42,006 nt of DNA from Paraburkholderia sp. LEh10 (GTDB lineage: Bacteria; Pseudomonadota; Gammaproteobacteria; Burkholderiales; Burkholderiaceae). Both the position numbers and the translations under genes were made by a program. Positions 27,623-35,204 of the stretch are shown here, in pieces. Numbering within the stretch: the stretch's first letter is position 1; each line of letters opens with the position of its first letter. The stretch lies in the NCBI RefSeq assembly GCF_017814945.1, contig NZ_JAGIPX010000066.1:1-42006 (forward strand), read 5' to 3'. Below the pieces are notes generated by a model that worked only from the letters and a program-made list of their open reading frames with translations, had not been told where the DNA came from and searched no databases.

Positions 27623-27660
27623 AAGGGCCTCACGGTTTGTGAAAATCGTGGGGCCCTTTC
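27623..27660 (+). terminator. Probable terminator of the ABC-transporter operon
   Basis: AAGGGCCTCACG pairs with CGTGGGGCCCTTT around a 12-base loop (one bulge), ending in a short T-rich run (CCCTTTCTATTT). It lies 39 bp after the second permease gene. Confidence 0.7.
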
Positions 27661-27825
27661 TATTTGCGATCAGCGATCCGTGAGTCTTCTTCACAAACGT
27701 TGACAACCCAAGCCACGTACTGCTGTACAACTACCGCCGACCACACGTGTGGCGTCAAGCAGAGCGGGATCATCGCAACGACATGCTCTCGCCCGGATAA
27801 CTCAAGGCACTAACCTGGGAAAACT

Positions 27826-28077
27826 ATGGAACACGGAATCATTGCGTGGTTGATCATCGGCGGCGTCGCGGGCTGGCTCGCGAGCATGCTCGTGTCCGGT
27901 GGCGGCTTCGGCGTGATCGTCGATATTCTCGTCGGCATTGTGGGGGCGTTCATCGGCGGCTGGCTGTCGCGCGTATTGCATGTCTCGCTCGGCAACGGAT
28001 GGATCGGCTCGATCATCACGGCGTTCATCGGAGCCGTCATTCTGCTGTTCGTGATCCGGCTTTTCCGGCGCCGATGA
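27826..28077 (+). CDS. GlsB/YeaQ/YmgE-family stress membrane protein
   Basis: An 83-residue protein almost wholly hydrophobic, with three predicted membrane helices (IIAWLIIGGVAGWLASML, GVIVDILVGIVGAFIGGWL, SIITAFIGAVILLFVIRLF). The glycine-zipper pattern GGVAGWLAS and GIVGAFIGG is characteristic of the family formerly called transglycosylase-associated. Members are induced in stress and stationary phase; their molecular role is not known. GGGAAAA precedes the ATG at 27826. It is monocistronic between two terminators. Confidence 0.88.
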   Translation: MEHGIIAWLIIGGVAGWLASMLVSGGGFGVIVDILVGIVGAFIGGWLSRVLHVSLGNGWIGSIITAFIGAVILLFVIRLFRRR

Positions 28078-28098
28078 CGTTTTTCGCATCACGCATAC

Positions 28099-28142
28099 GC
28101 AAAAACGACAAACCCGGCATCGGCCGGGTTTGTCGTTTTTGC
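28099..28142. terminator. Bidirectional terminator with 19-bp perfect stem
   Basis: GCAAAAACGACAAACCCGG, a six-base loop, then the exact complement CCGGGTTTGTCGTTTTTGC. A and T runs on both sides serve the plus-strand GlsB-like gene and the convergent efflux operon, whose last stop is at 28162. Confidence 0.93.
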
Positions 28143-28161
28143 TCGTGCATTGCATGCGGCA

Positions 28162-29613
28162 TTACTGCTTTCCCAACTGCTCGACCTCATCTGGCGGCAT
28201 CCCACCCAGCGCCTGAAACAAAGCGGCCGTATCCGCGAGACGCTCGGCCTGCGCGCGCGTCCTGTCGAGCGCCGTCTGCAATGCCTGCCGCTGTGTATCG
28301 ATCAGGCCGAACTGGCTGACACCGCCCGCAGCATATTGGCCCCGCGCGATCTTCACGCTCGCTTGCGCTTCACCGTCAGCTTCGTCGCGTGCCTGCAGTT
28401 CATGCGCGTCGTCATTCAACGCGTGCAGCGCATCGGCGACCTGTTGCAGCGCCTGCAGCACGGTCTGCCGGTACGACGCGAACGCCGCGTCATAGGCGGC
28501 CTGCGCAGCGCGCTTCTTCGCGTGCAACTCGCCGCCATGAAAAAGCGGCTGCGTCAGATTCAGTCCGATGTTCCAGATGTTCATGCCGTTGACGATATCC
28601 TCGACGCGCGTGCGCTGAGACCCCGCACCCGCTGACACCACGAACTGTGGATACAGGTTCGCGGTCGCGACGCCGACGTTCGCGCTCGCCCGATGCAGCA
28701 GCGCTTCGGATGCGCGAATGTCGGGGCGTTCGCGCGCGAGCGTCGACGGCAGCGTGACGGGCACGGTGTCGGGCAGATGCAGCGCATCGAGCGTGATAGC
28801 GCTGAACTCCGCTTTCGATGGCGGCGCGCCGAGCAGGATCGCAAGCTGATGGTCGGCCTGCGCGAGTTGCGCCGTCAGTGGCGGCAATTGCGCGCGTGTC
28901 TGCGCGAGCAGCGTGCGCTGCGTGCGCACGTCGAGTTGAGCGACACCGCCCGCGGCATAGCGTCCTTCGATGATCGTCAGTTGTTGTGCCTGTGCGTCGG
29001 CGCGTTGCTGCGTCAACGCAAGTTGCTGTTGCAGCGACGCACGCCGTATCGCCGTCGATACCACGTTGCCTGCGAGCGTCAGCCGCGCGGCGGCGAGTTC
29101 AAAACGCTGATAGTCCACTTGCGCGAGCAGCGCTTCAAGCGCGCGCCGGTTGCCGCCGAAAACATCGAGCACATACGACACGCTCACCGATGCATTGAAC
29201 AGCGTGAACGGCCCCGTATTCGGCACATTCGGAATGCCGAAGGCCGTCGGATCGACCTTCTGGCGCGAGCCGGAGAGCTTCGCGTCGATCTCCGGAAACT
29301 GCGTCGCGCCCGCCTGCGCGACATAGTTTTCATGCGCCTCGGCGAGCTTTGCCCGTGCCTCGTCGAGCGTCGGGCTGTGTTGCAGCGCCGTGTCGACAAG
29401 ACGGTTCAGCGCGTCGGAGCGAAACTGCATCCACCAATGCGGCAGCGCGCTGTCCGCGATGGCGAGCGTTTGTGTCGCGCCTGCCGCTTGCGTCGAATTG
29501 GGCAATGCTTCACGCGTGTACGTTTGCGCATCGGGTGCGGCGGGCGAGCGGAAGTCCGGGCCCACCGCGCAACCGCACAGCGCAAGCGCGGACAACAGCA
29601 CATAGCGTTTCAT
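28162..29613 (-). CDS. TolC-like outer membrane efflux lipoprotein (NodT/OprM type)
   Basis: A 483-residue outer-membrane factor. The lipoprotein signal is MKRYVLLSALALCGCAVGPDF (lipobox around LCGC, Cys15), then the NodT-type start VGPDFRSPAAP. Two OEP repeats follow (about 55-245 and 265-465) with long coiled-coil segments, for example LQQQLALTQQRADAQAQQLTIIEGRYAAGGVAQLD and its second-half counterpart ARGQYAAGGVSQFGLIDTQRQALQ. It forms the trimeric channel that carries substrates across the outer membrane. The strong GGAGGG ribosome site overlaps the stop codon of the permease gene upstream, so it is translated with it. It is the last gene of the five-gene operon. Confidence 0.93.
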   Translation of the reverse strand: MKRYVLLSALALCGCAVGPDFRSPAAPDAQTYTREALPNSTQAAGATQTLAIADSALPHWWMQFRSDALNRLVDTALQHSPTLDEARAKLAEAHENYVAQAGATQFPEIDAKLSGSRQKVDPTAFGIPNVPNTGPFTLFNASVSVSYVLDVFGGNRRALEALLAQVDYQRFELAAARLTLAGNVVSTAIRRASLQQQLALTQQRADAQAQQLTIIEGRYAAGGVAQLDVRTQRTLLAQTRAQLPPLTAQLAQADHQLAILLGAPPSKAEFSAITLDALHLPDTVPVTLPSTLARERPDIRASEALLHRASANVGVATANLYPQFVVSAGAGSQRTRVEDIVNGMNIWNIGLNLTQPLFHGGELHAKKRAAQAAYDAAFASYRQTVLQALQQVADALHALNDDAHELQARDEADGEAQASVKIARGQYAAGGVSQFGLIDTQRQALQTALDRTRAQAERLADTAALFQALGGMPPDEVEQLGKQ

Positions 29614-29625
29614 CGTCGAGCCCTC

Positions 29626-30762
29626 CTAATCCAGCGTGCGCCGATAGAAGCGCACCGCAATCGCCATCACGATGACGGTGAAGATCGCGACGGGCCACAC
29701 GGAAGGCCACAGGTCCACCCAGCCGTTGCCCTTCAAGAGAATGCCGCGCACCAGACGGTTGAAATACGTGAGCGGCAGCAGATTGCCGATCCATTGCGCC
29801 CAGACGGGCATGCCCGCAAACGGGAACATGAAGCCCGACAGCAGCAGGCTCGGCAGAAAGTAGAAGATCGTGAGCTGCATCGCCTGCAACTGGTTTTGTG
29901 CAATCGACGAAAGCGTGATGCCGACCGTCAGGTTCGCCGCGATGAACAGCAGCGCGGCGACATAGAGCGCGATCAGGCTGCCGACGAACGGCACATGAAA
30001 CACATAGCGCGCGGCCGCGAGAATGATCGACGATTGCACGAGCCCGATCGCGATGTACGGCACGAGCTTGCCCGCGATCACCTCCAGCGGCAGCACGGGT
30101 GTCGCGAGCAGGTTTTCCATCGTGCCGCGCTCGCGTTCACGCGTCATCGCGAGGCCCGTCATCATCACCATCGTCAGCGTGAGGATCGTGCCCATCAGGC
30201 CCGGCACGACGTTGTATTGCGTGATGCCTTCAGGGTTGTACAGCTTGTGAATCAGCACGTCGAACGCGGCGGGCGCGCCGTTCAGACGCGCAAGCGGTCC
30301 CGTAATGTCCTTGTCCGCCACCGATTGCACGAGCCCCGGCAGCGCCGCAAGCGGCGCCTGGGTCGCGGTTGGATCGCTCGCGTCCGCTTCGACGAGCAGC
30401 GAGGGCCGCTCGCCGCGCAAGAGCCGCCGCGAAAAATCGGTGGGAATCGACACGACGAACGTCACATCGCCTCGCGCGAGCGCGCGGCGCGCCGCTTCGT
30501 CGTCGTGCAGCGTATCGACGATATCGAAGTAATCGGAGTTCTTCATCGCGGCGACGAAGCTGCGCGAAAACTGGCTCTGGTCACTAATGACGACAGCCGT
30601 GCGCAGATGCTTCGGGTCCGTGTTGATCGCGAAGCCGAATAGCGCCAGCTGAACGATCGGCAAGCCGACGATCATGCCGAACGTGATGCGGTCGCGACGC
30701 AACTGGATGAACTCCTTGAGCACGATGCCCCACCAGCGCGTCACGGAAAAAATTCGGTTCAC
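29626..30762 (-). CDS. ABC-2 type efflux permease (YbhS/YbhR-like)
   Basis: A 378-residue membrane protein. TM1 (about residues 28-48, MIVGLPIVQLALFGFAINTDP) is followed by a large periplasmic domain (about 50-175), then a cluster of five TM helices containing GLMGTILTLTMVMMTGLAMTRERERGTMENLL, the diagnostic ABC-2 motif, and YVAALLFIAANLTVGITLSS. The start is GTG at 30762: the ATPase stop TGA and this GTG overlap as GTGA, giving translational coupling. A longer open frame reaches back to 31539 but runs antisense-like through the ATPase frame. Only one permease gene is present, so it probably works as a homodimer. Confidence 0.9.
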   Translation of the reverse strand: MNRIFSVTRWWGIVLKEFIQLRRDRITFGMIVGLPIVQLALFGFAINTDPKHLRTAVVISDQSQFSRSFVAAMKNSDYFDIVDTLHDDEAARRALARGDVTFVVSIPTDFSRRLLRGERPSLLVEADASDPTATQAPLAALPGLVQSVADKDITGPLARLNGAPAAFDVLIHKLYNPEGITQYNVVPGLMGTILTLTMVMMTGLAMTRERERGTMENLLATPVLPLEVIAGKLVPYIAIGLVQSSIILAAARYVFHVPFVGSLIALYVAALLFIAANLTVGITLSSIAQNQLQAMQLTIFYFLPSLLLSGFMFPFAGMPVWAQWIGNLLPLTYFNRLVRGILLKGNGWVDLWPSVWPVAIFTVIVMAIAVRFYRRTLD

Positions 30763-31751
30763 GCTGCTTTCCCATAGTTGTCCGCCGAGCGGCTCATCAT
30801 GTAGATGAACACGTCTTCGAGGCCGGTCTCGATCGGTTCGATCCGCACGGGCATGCCGGACGTCGTCTGTCTGATCGCCTTTTCGAGCGCTGCGTGATCG
30901 TGTCCGCTCACGTGCAGCGCGGAGCCGAACACGACGGTCTGATCGACGCCGGGCGTCTTGCGCAACTGCTCCGACAGCTCGGTCAGGCGTTCGCCGTGTA
31001 TCGACCAGGTGGCGAGATCCTGTGAATCGATGACCTGTTGCGCGGTGCCTTGCGCAAGCAGCTTGCCGTACGCGATATACGCGAGCTTGTGGCAGCGCTC
31101 TGCTTCGTCCATGTAGTGCGTGCTGACCAGCACCGAGATGCCTTGCGCCGCGAGACGGTGCAGCTCTTCCCAGAAGTCGCGGCGCGCGGTGGGATCGACG
31201 CCTGCCGTGGGCTCGTCGAGCAGCAGCAGCTTCGGCTCGTGCAGCATGCATGCGGCGAGTGCGAGCCGCTGCTTCCAGCCACCCGACAGCGCGCCCGTCA
31301 ACTGATCGGCGCGTGTCTTGAGCCCGAGATTCTCGAGCGCGCGGTCCACCTTCTCCTTGCGCTCGCGCATCTGATAGATGCGCGCGACGAAGTCGAGATT
31401 CTCGCGGATCGTCATGTCTTCCCAGAATGAGAAGCGCTGCGTCATATAGCCGACGTTGCGCTTGATCTGCGCACTTTCCCGCACGATGTCGTAGCCAAGG
31501 CAGGTGCCGCTGCCTGAGTCGGGCGTGAGCAGTCCGCACATCAGGCGGATCGAAGTCGTCTTGCCGCTGCCGTTGGGTCCGAGAAAGCCGAAGATCTCGC
31601 CGTGCGCGACCTGTAGCGTCACGTCGTTGACGACATGCTTGTCGCCGAAGTGCTTGTTCAGGTTGTGCACGTCGATCGCGGGCGTGCCGTTCAGTGAGCC
31701 ATTTGGCGAGCCGTTCGGTGAGCCGTGCTGCATTCCGTTCTGCGCGCTCAT
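30759..31751 (-). CDS. ABC efflux ATPase (YbhF/DrrA-like)
   Basis: A 330-residue ATPase. After a repeat-rich N-terminus (GSPNGSPNGSLNGTP) come Walker A GPNGSGKT (58-65), the Q-loop in VGYMTQRFSFWEDMT, signature ALSGGWKQRLALAACM, Walker B KLLLLDEPTAGVDP, and the H-loop VSTHYMDEAERC. C-terminal DrrA-type residues follow. Unlike E. coli YbhF, which has two ATPase halves, this has one. Its ATG at 31751 overlaps the adaptor's TGA as ATGA, and its own stop overlaps the permease's GTG. It powers export of drugs or toxic cations; the substrate is unknown. Confidence 0.92.
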   Translation of the reverse strand: MSAQNGMQHGSPNGSPNGSLNGTPAIDVHNLNKHFGDKHVVNDVTLQVAHGEIFGFLGPNGSGKTTSIRLMCGLLTPDSGSGTCLGYDIVRESAQIKRNVGYMTQRFSFWEDMTIRENLDFVARIYQMRERKEKVDRALENLGLKTRADQLTGALSGGWKQRLALAACMLHEPKLLLLDEPTAGVDPTARRDFWEELHRLAAQGISVLVSTHYMDEAERCHKLAYIAYGKLLAQGTAQQVIDSQDLATWSIHGERLTELSEQLRKTPGVDQTVVFGSALHVSGHDHAALEKAIRQTTSGMPVRIEPIETGLEDVFIYMMSRSADNYGKAA

Positions 31752-32707
31752 TGCAACGTCACCGAAACAGGCTGGCCGGGATGCAGGCGCGGCGCATCGT
31801 CGGCAGATGGATGCGCTTCGACCATGAACACGAGCTTCGCGCGGCTCTCGTTGCTATAGATGACGGGCGGCGTGTATTCCACCGCATTCGACACGTACGT
31901 GATCTTTGCATTGACATCGGCGGCGCAGCCGTCGCAATGGATCGTCAGTGCGCGGCCGGGCGCGAGCGAGCCGACCACCGTCTCCGGCACGAAGAAGCGC
32001 ACCTTGATGTTCTGCGGCGGCAACATCTGCACGACGGGGCTGCCCGCCTGCACCCATTCGCCGAGGCGATAAAGCGTGTCGTACACACGTCCTTTCGCGG
32101 GCGCATTCACGTGCTTCTGGTCGAGCTTCCATTGCGCTTGCGCGACGGCCGCCTGCGCCGCGTCGACCTGCGCGGCCTGTGCGAGCAGTTGCTGAGAACG
32201 GCCCGGCAGCCGCGCGACCTCGACCTCGTGCGTCAGCTCCCGCACTTGCGCATTGGCGGCGTCGGCGGCTGCGCGCGTATCGTCGAGCTGTCCCTTCGGA
32301 ACGCCGCCGACGCGATACTGCGCTTCGTCGCGCGTCAATTGCAGCGCGGCCTTGCGTGCATTCGCGACGGCCTGTGCAAGCTGCGCCTTCGTCACGTCGA
32401 TCTCGACCGGGCGCTTGCCCGTCTGGATATCGGCGAGCTGCGCACGGGCGGCGGCAAGCTGCTGCAGTGCCTGTTGCAGCGCTGCCGCTTCGTCGACGGA
32501 TTCGAGCGCGAACACGGGCGCGTTGAGCGCGATCTCTTCGCCGCGCGCGACGTCGAGCTGTGTCAGCTTGCCGGATTGCGACGAGCCGAGATACACGAAT
32601 TCACCTTCGACATAGCCTTGCCAGGTCTTGTCGTCGCGATGCGAGCAAGCGCCGAGCACGGCGCATGCAACGAGTGCGGCGATGAGCCGGAGATGGGAAT
32701 GTTTCAT
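31748..32707 (-). CDS. HlyD-family periplasmic adaptor lipoprotein (YbhG-like)
   Basis: A 319-residue adaptor. Signal MKHSHLRLIAALVACAVLGAC with lipobox LGAC (Cys21). A first beta half-motif is followed by a long coiled-coil hairpin (about 65-190, QQALQQLAAARAQLADIQTGK and so on) and the second half (LDQKHVNAPAKGRVYDTLYRLGEWVQAGSPVV), then a beta-barrel and a C-terminal end. It connects the inner-membrane ABC exporter with the outer membrane channel. ATG 32707 shares one base with the regulator stop (TGATG), and the gene ends with an ATGA overlap with the ATPase. AGGTG lies just before the ATG. Confidence 0.92.
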   Translation of the reverse strand: MKHSHLRLIAALVACAVLGACSHRDDKTWQGYVEGEFVYLGSSQSGKLTQLDVARGEEIALNAPVFALESVDEAAALQQALQQLAAARAQLADIQTGKRPVEIDVTKAQLAQAVANARKAALQLTRDEAQYRVGGVPKGQLDDTRAAADAANAQVRELTHEVEVARLPGRSQQLLAQAAQVDAAQAAVAQAQWKLDQKHVNAPAKGRVYDTLYRLGEWVQAGSPVVQMLPPQNIKVRFFVPETVVGSLAPGRALTIHCDGCAADVNAKITYVSNAVEYTPPVIYSNESRAKLVFMVEAHPSADDAPRLHPGQPVSVTLQ

Positions 32708-33417
32708 CACCTGGACCTCGTGGATGTGCGGCGCGCGGTCTTGCGAGGGGCGCGGGGCGCCGTCGCGGGCGTTTTCATGCCGCCCAGCAGCAGCGCGGCG
32801 ACGTGCCGTTTCAAGGTGTCGCGCTCGATCGGCGCAAAGCCGCGGATGCTTTGCCACAGCGTCGCTGCGGCCTGCGGCAGCATCACGAGCGCGATGATCG
32901 AGTTGAACATGAGCAGCGCATCGAGTTCGGGATTCACGTCGCCCGCCTGCTGCGCCTCTTTGATGCGCGCGCCGAAGCGCTTGATGTTGTCGAACGGAAT
33001 GCGCGTGATCATACGGTCGCGCAGCATGCCGCCCTCATTGACGACCTCGCGCAGCCATAGCGGCGGCAGCCACGGCATGCGGCCCGTCACGTCGAACAGC
33101 CGCGTGACGAATTCGCCGACCATCACGAACGGATCGTCGTCCGAATCGCCGCCGGTAGCGCCCCAGACAAAGCCGACGGCGGGCGCGAGCCGCTCCTCGA
33201 CGATCGCATCCAGCAGGGTCTCGCGATTCGTGAAGTAGTAGTGCACGAGCGCGGACGTGACGCCCGCCGCCGTGGCGATCTGCGCGACGGTGGTGGCCGC
33301 GATGCCGCGCTCGGAAAAGAGACGCGTGGCCGTATCGAGCAGATGCTCGCGCACGTCGAAGTTTTCGACTGCGGGACGCCGGCCGCGCGGTTTGGCCGGT
33401 TGACGTTTCGTGTTCAT
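32707..33417 (-). CDS. TetR-family regulator of the efflux operon (CecR-like position)
   Basis: A 236-residue repressor. The HTH (about residues 22-72) reads VREHLLDTATRLFSERGIAATTVAQIATAAGVTSALVHYYF, then RETLLDAIVEERLAP. The ligand-binding helices follow and the C-terminus is basic (PRAPRKTARRTSTRSR). The gene order (TetR, HlyD, ATPase, permease) copies the E. coli cecR-ybhGFSR operon, in which CecR represses drug-efflux genes. Here the outer-membrane factor is included. No ribosome site is seen before the ATG at 33417. A dyad at 33429 may be its own operator. Confidence 0.9.
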   Translation of the reverse strand: MNTKRQPAKPRGRRPAVENFDVREHLLDTATRLFSERGIAATTVAQIATAAGVTSALVHYYFTNRETLLDAIVEERLAPAVGFVWGATGGDSDDDPFVMVGEFVTRLFDVTGRMPWLPPLWLREVVNEGGMLRDRMITRIPFDNIKRFGARIKEAQQAGDVNPELDALLMFNSIIALVMLPQAAATLWQSIRGFAPIERDTLKRHVAALLLGGMKTPATAPRAPRKTARRTSTRSR

Positions 33418-33744
33418 GGGATAGAAGCTTAATTGACGAGTTAGTTAAATTCAAGCGGGTTTACCTCAGGTGCGACGAGTTGCCCGCTGATCGCGGGCCG
33501 CACGCGTGTCGCAGCGAAGCGAGGTTTTCGCCTGCCTGATTTACTCGGGAATTGCCGCCGGCGGAATAACAGACTTCATCGAAAATATCGCAAAGAAAAA
33601 TTTGGATTGCAGAACATTCCGCAGTCTGAATGTGGTTGTAATGATCTAGAATAATTGCCTTAAAGAGGCGTTTGGGTGATTAACCGGAAAATTGGCGTCG
33701 ACCGCTGTTGCGGCGAATCAAAAAGAATATCTGGAGGAAGGCAT
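33418..33744. other. AT-richer divergent intergenic region
   Basis: The left part holds the dyad described separately. From about 33540 the sequence is clearly less GC-rich than its neighbours (for example AAAATATCGCAAAGAAAAAT at 33583-33602). TAGAAT at 33647-33652 is a plausible -10 box for the response-regulator gene, without a good -35 box. I see no coding sequence. Confidence 0.55.
33429..33448 (-). promoter_or_regulatory. Candidate TetR operator / promoter of the efflux operon
   Basis: TTAATTGAC-GA-GTTAGTTAA is an imperfect dyad (7 of 9 positions pair). On the minus strand TTGAAT (33449-33454) and TAAGCT (33426-33431), 17 bp apart, could be the -35 and -10 boxes, with the dyad between them as in autoregulated TetR systems. 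The predicted start of transcription falls almost on the ATG, so the mRNA may be leaderless. Confidence 0.5.
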
Positions 33745-34383
33745 TTGGCTTCTATATTAATCGTGGATGATCATCCGGCGTTTCGTCTGGTTATCAAAAC
33801 TCACCTATTGCAATTGCTTGGAACTCAACAGGTATTGGAAGCCGACAACGGTCAGTCCGCAATGGAAATGGCGCGTCAATATACGCCGGATCTCACCATT
33901 CTCGATCTGGATATTCCGCGCATAAACGGCCTCGATGTACTTGCGCGCCTGAAAGCCGCGCATCCCGGCATGCGTGTGCTGATCCTGTCGAGCCACGACG
34001 CCGGTACGTTCATTTCTCGCGCGATGCGTGCGGGCGCACAAGGTTTCGTCAGCAAGTCGCAGGACGTGAAGGAAATCATGCGCAGCGTCGAAGCGGTGAT
34101 GTCGGGCTATAGCGTGTTTCCCGTCGCGCCGTCAGCGAGCGGCGGTTCCGTCCAGCACGCCGCGCGCGACGGCAAGCTCGAGCGGCTGTCCGACAAGGAA
34201 CTCGTGATCCTGCAGATGCTCGCCAAGGGCATGTCCAACAAGTCGATCGGCGATGCGCTCTTCATCAGCAACAAGACGGTCAGCAGTCACAAGACGCGTC
34301 TGATGAACAAGGTGGGTGTCGAGACGCTCGTCGAACTTGTCGATTTCGCGCGGCGCTATGGCATCGCCGCTGCCCAGCAGTGA
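33745..34383 (+). CDS. BvgA/EvgA-like response regulator (NarL/LuxR family)
   Basis: A 212-residue regulator. The receiver domain (1-120) has acidic residues DDHP (8-11), the phosphorylated Asp54 in LDLDIP, the switch Ser/Thr in LILSSHD and Lys in FVSKSQD. The C-terminal LuxR-type HTH (about 147-207) reads LSDKELVILQMLAKGMSNKSIGDALFISNKTVSSHKTRLMNK. The sequence resembles Bordetella BvgA (length 209, VMSGYSVFP corresponding to AVMAGYTYFP). The start is TTG at 33745 with a perfect GGAGGA 6 bases upstream; the earlier GTG at 33676 has no ribosome site. An Hpt gene follows, but no sensor kinase is within the window. Confidence 0.9.
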   Translation: MASILIVDDHPAFRLVIKTHLLQLLGTQQVLEADNGQSAMEMARQYTPDLTILDLDIPRINGLDVLARLKAAHPGMRVLILSSHDAGTFISRAMRAGAQGFVSKSQDVKEIMRSVEAVMSGYSVFPVAPSASGGSVQHAARDGKLERLSDKELVILQMLAKGMSNKSIGDALFISNKTVSSHKTRLMNKVGVETLVELVDFARRYGIAAAQQ

Positions 34384-34393
34384 TGCCAGCGCG

Positions 34394-34756
34394 ATGTGCA
34401 ACGTATTCAATCACGCGACGAGCACAGGCGCGCTGCAGCAGAGAATCGACGCGCTCGCGATTGGCGATCGCGCTGTCGCCCGGGACGTGACGCGCGCGCT
34501 GATTGAAACGAACCGTGCAACGCTCCAGTACATGTGGGCGGCCCGTCATGCCGGGTTGTGGGGCGATCTGGGCCGGGCCGCTCATCGCCTCGCGGGTTCG
34601 CTGCGAATGCTCCGGTGCAATCGGGAAATCGCCCTGACCCTGCGGCTGGAGCGCGCCGCACTCGAGCGCGATGCGCGTCGCGTCGACGGACTACTGCCGA
34701 TCGTGACGCAAGCCGTCGATCAGTTGAACGAGCAACTCGACCACCTGCTGGCCTGA
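34394..34756 (+). CDS. Free-standing Hpt (histidine phosphotransfer) protein
   Basis: A 120-residue protein with the Hpt motif AAHRLAGSLRML: His64 is the likely phosphorylated residue. The flanking helices (ATLQYMWAARHAGLWGDL, and ALERDARRVDGLLPIVTQAVDQLNEQLDHLL) fit the four-helix bundle. In BvgS and EvgS the Hpt unit is the C-terminus of the hybrid kinase; here it is separate, right after a BvgA-like regulator. It would carry phosphate from a distant hybrid kinase to the regulator. The ATG at 34394 lacks a ribosome site; an in-frame ATG at 34358, overlapping the regulator's end, is the alternative. Confidence 0.78.
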   Translation: MCNVFNHATSTGALQQRIDALAIGDRAVARDVTRALIETNRATLQYMWAARHAGLWGDLGRAAHRLAGSLRMLRCNREIALTLRLERAALERDARRVDGLLPIVTQAVDQLNEQLDHLLA

Positions 34757-34874
34757 CGCGACGCGTGAAAAAGCCGCTGCGCTGTGCCTATCGTGGCGCG
34801 AGCGGCAATTAATACTTGCTTGCGACAAATCGGGCATTTTCTCCTGCATAGACGAATCGACGCCCTATACTGAT
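34757..34874. other. Gene-free stretch before the candidate small RNA
   Basis: It carries the -10-like TATACT at 34866-34871, which would start a transcript near 34875-34878. I see no good -35 box (best CCTGCA at 34843). Apart from this I see nothing. The following 34875-35204 contains the candidate RNA and a doubtful small gene. Confidence 0.45.
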
Positions 34875-34997
34875 GGTTAGCGCGGCCGGGCGGCCTTCCC
34901 CGGGTCCGCACAGACCAGCCGCGCCAACCGCACACGGTTCTCTGATCGTCTCCACCGTGTTTCGCGGTGTTCGGGCCCGCATTCTGCGGGCCTTTTC
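34875..34997 (+). ncRNA. Candidate three-hairpin small RNA gene
   Basis: Three stems follow a TATACT box. Stem 1 pairs GGTTAGCGCGGC (34875-34886) with GCCGCGCCAACC (34918-34929), 11 of 12 pairs with one A-C mismatch. Stem 2 pairs ACACGGT (34932-34938) with ACCGTGT (34954-34960) around a 15-base pyrimidine-rich loop. The third is a terminator: GGCCCGC, loop ATTCT, GCGGGCC, TTTTCT (34974-34997). No open frame here has coding character. The transcript of about 123 bases would end well before the DUF192 gene. The function is unknown; the exposed loop of stem 2 could be a base-pairing seed. It could also be the leader of an attenuated transcript. Confidence 0.55.
34974..34997 (+). terminator. Rho-independent terminator of the candidate sRNA
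   Basis: A 7-bp GC stem GGCCCGC/GCGGGCC with loop ATTCT, followed by TTTTCTATT. The T-tract is on the plus strand, so it ends plus-strand transcription 208 bp before the DUF192 gene. Confidence 0.85.
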
Positions 34998-35021
34998 TAT
35001 TGATCTTCAATCAGGCTCGGC

Positions 35022-35189
35022 TTATTGGCTGACTTTCCAGCGGGAACTGGCGCGGTCGAGTTCCACCATTTGCGCGTTCATCCGCGCAACGAGCCCACCG
35101 ATCAAAGCATCGTCGAGAGGCGTCTGCGCGGCGCTTGCGCGTTGCAGCGCATGCATCAGGCCACGATTTCCGATTGCGATGAAATTCAT
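35022..35189 (-). CDS. Doubtful small ORF (55 residues), unknown function
   Basis: From the ATG at 35189 the minus strand reads MNFIAIGNRGLMHALQRASA and on to SSRWKVSQ, ending in TAA at 35022-35024. Codon use is moderately like that of the neighbours and the protein could be helical, but there is no ribosome site and no recognisable family. It lies head to head with the DUF192 gene. It may be a chance ORF. Confidence 0.25.
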   Translation of the reverse strand: MNFIAIGNRGLMHALQRASAAQTPLDDALIGGLVARMNAQMVELDRASSRWKVSQ

Positions 35190-35204
35190 CCAGCAGGGGT
35201 TGCT

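Noticed and set aside
28693..30642. 649-codon open frame on the plus strand
   Set aside because: Antisense to the outer-membrane factor and permease genes; Arg/His/Glu-rich composition typical of a shadow.
30763..31539. N-terminal extension of the ABC-2 permease frame
   Set aside because: This part lies inside the ATPase gene in another frame; the permease starts at the GTG overlapping the ATPase stop.
33676..33744. GTG start of the response regulator at 33676
   Set aside because: No ribosome site there, while TTG at 33745 has GGAGGA at ideal distance and begins just before the receiver's first strand.
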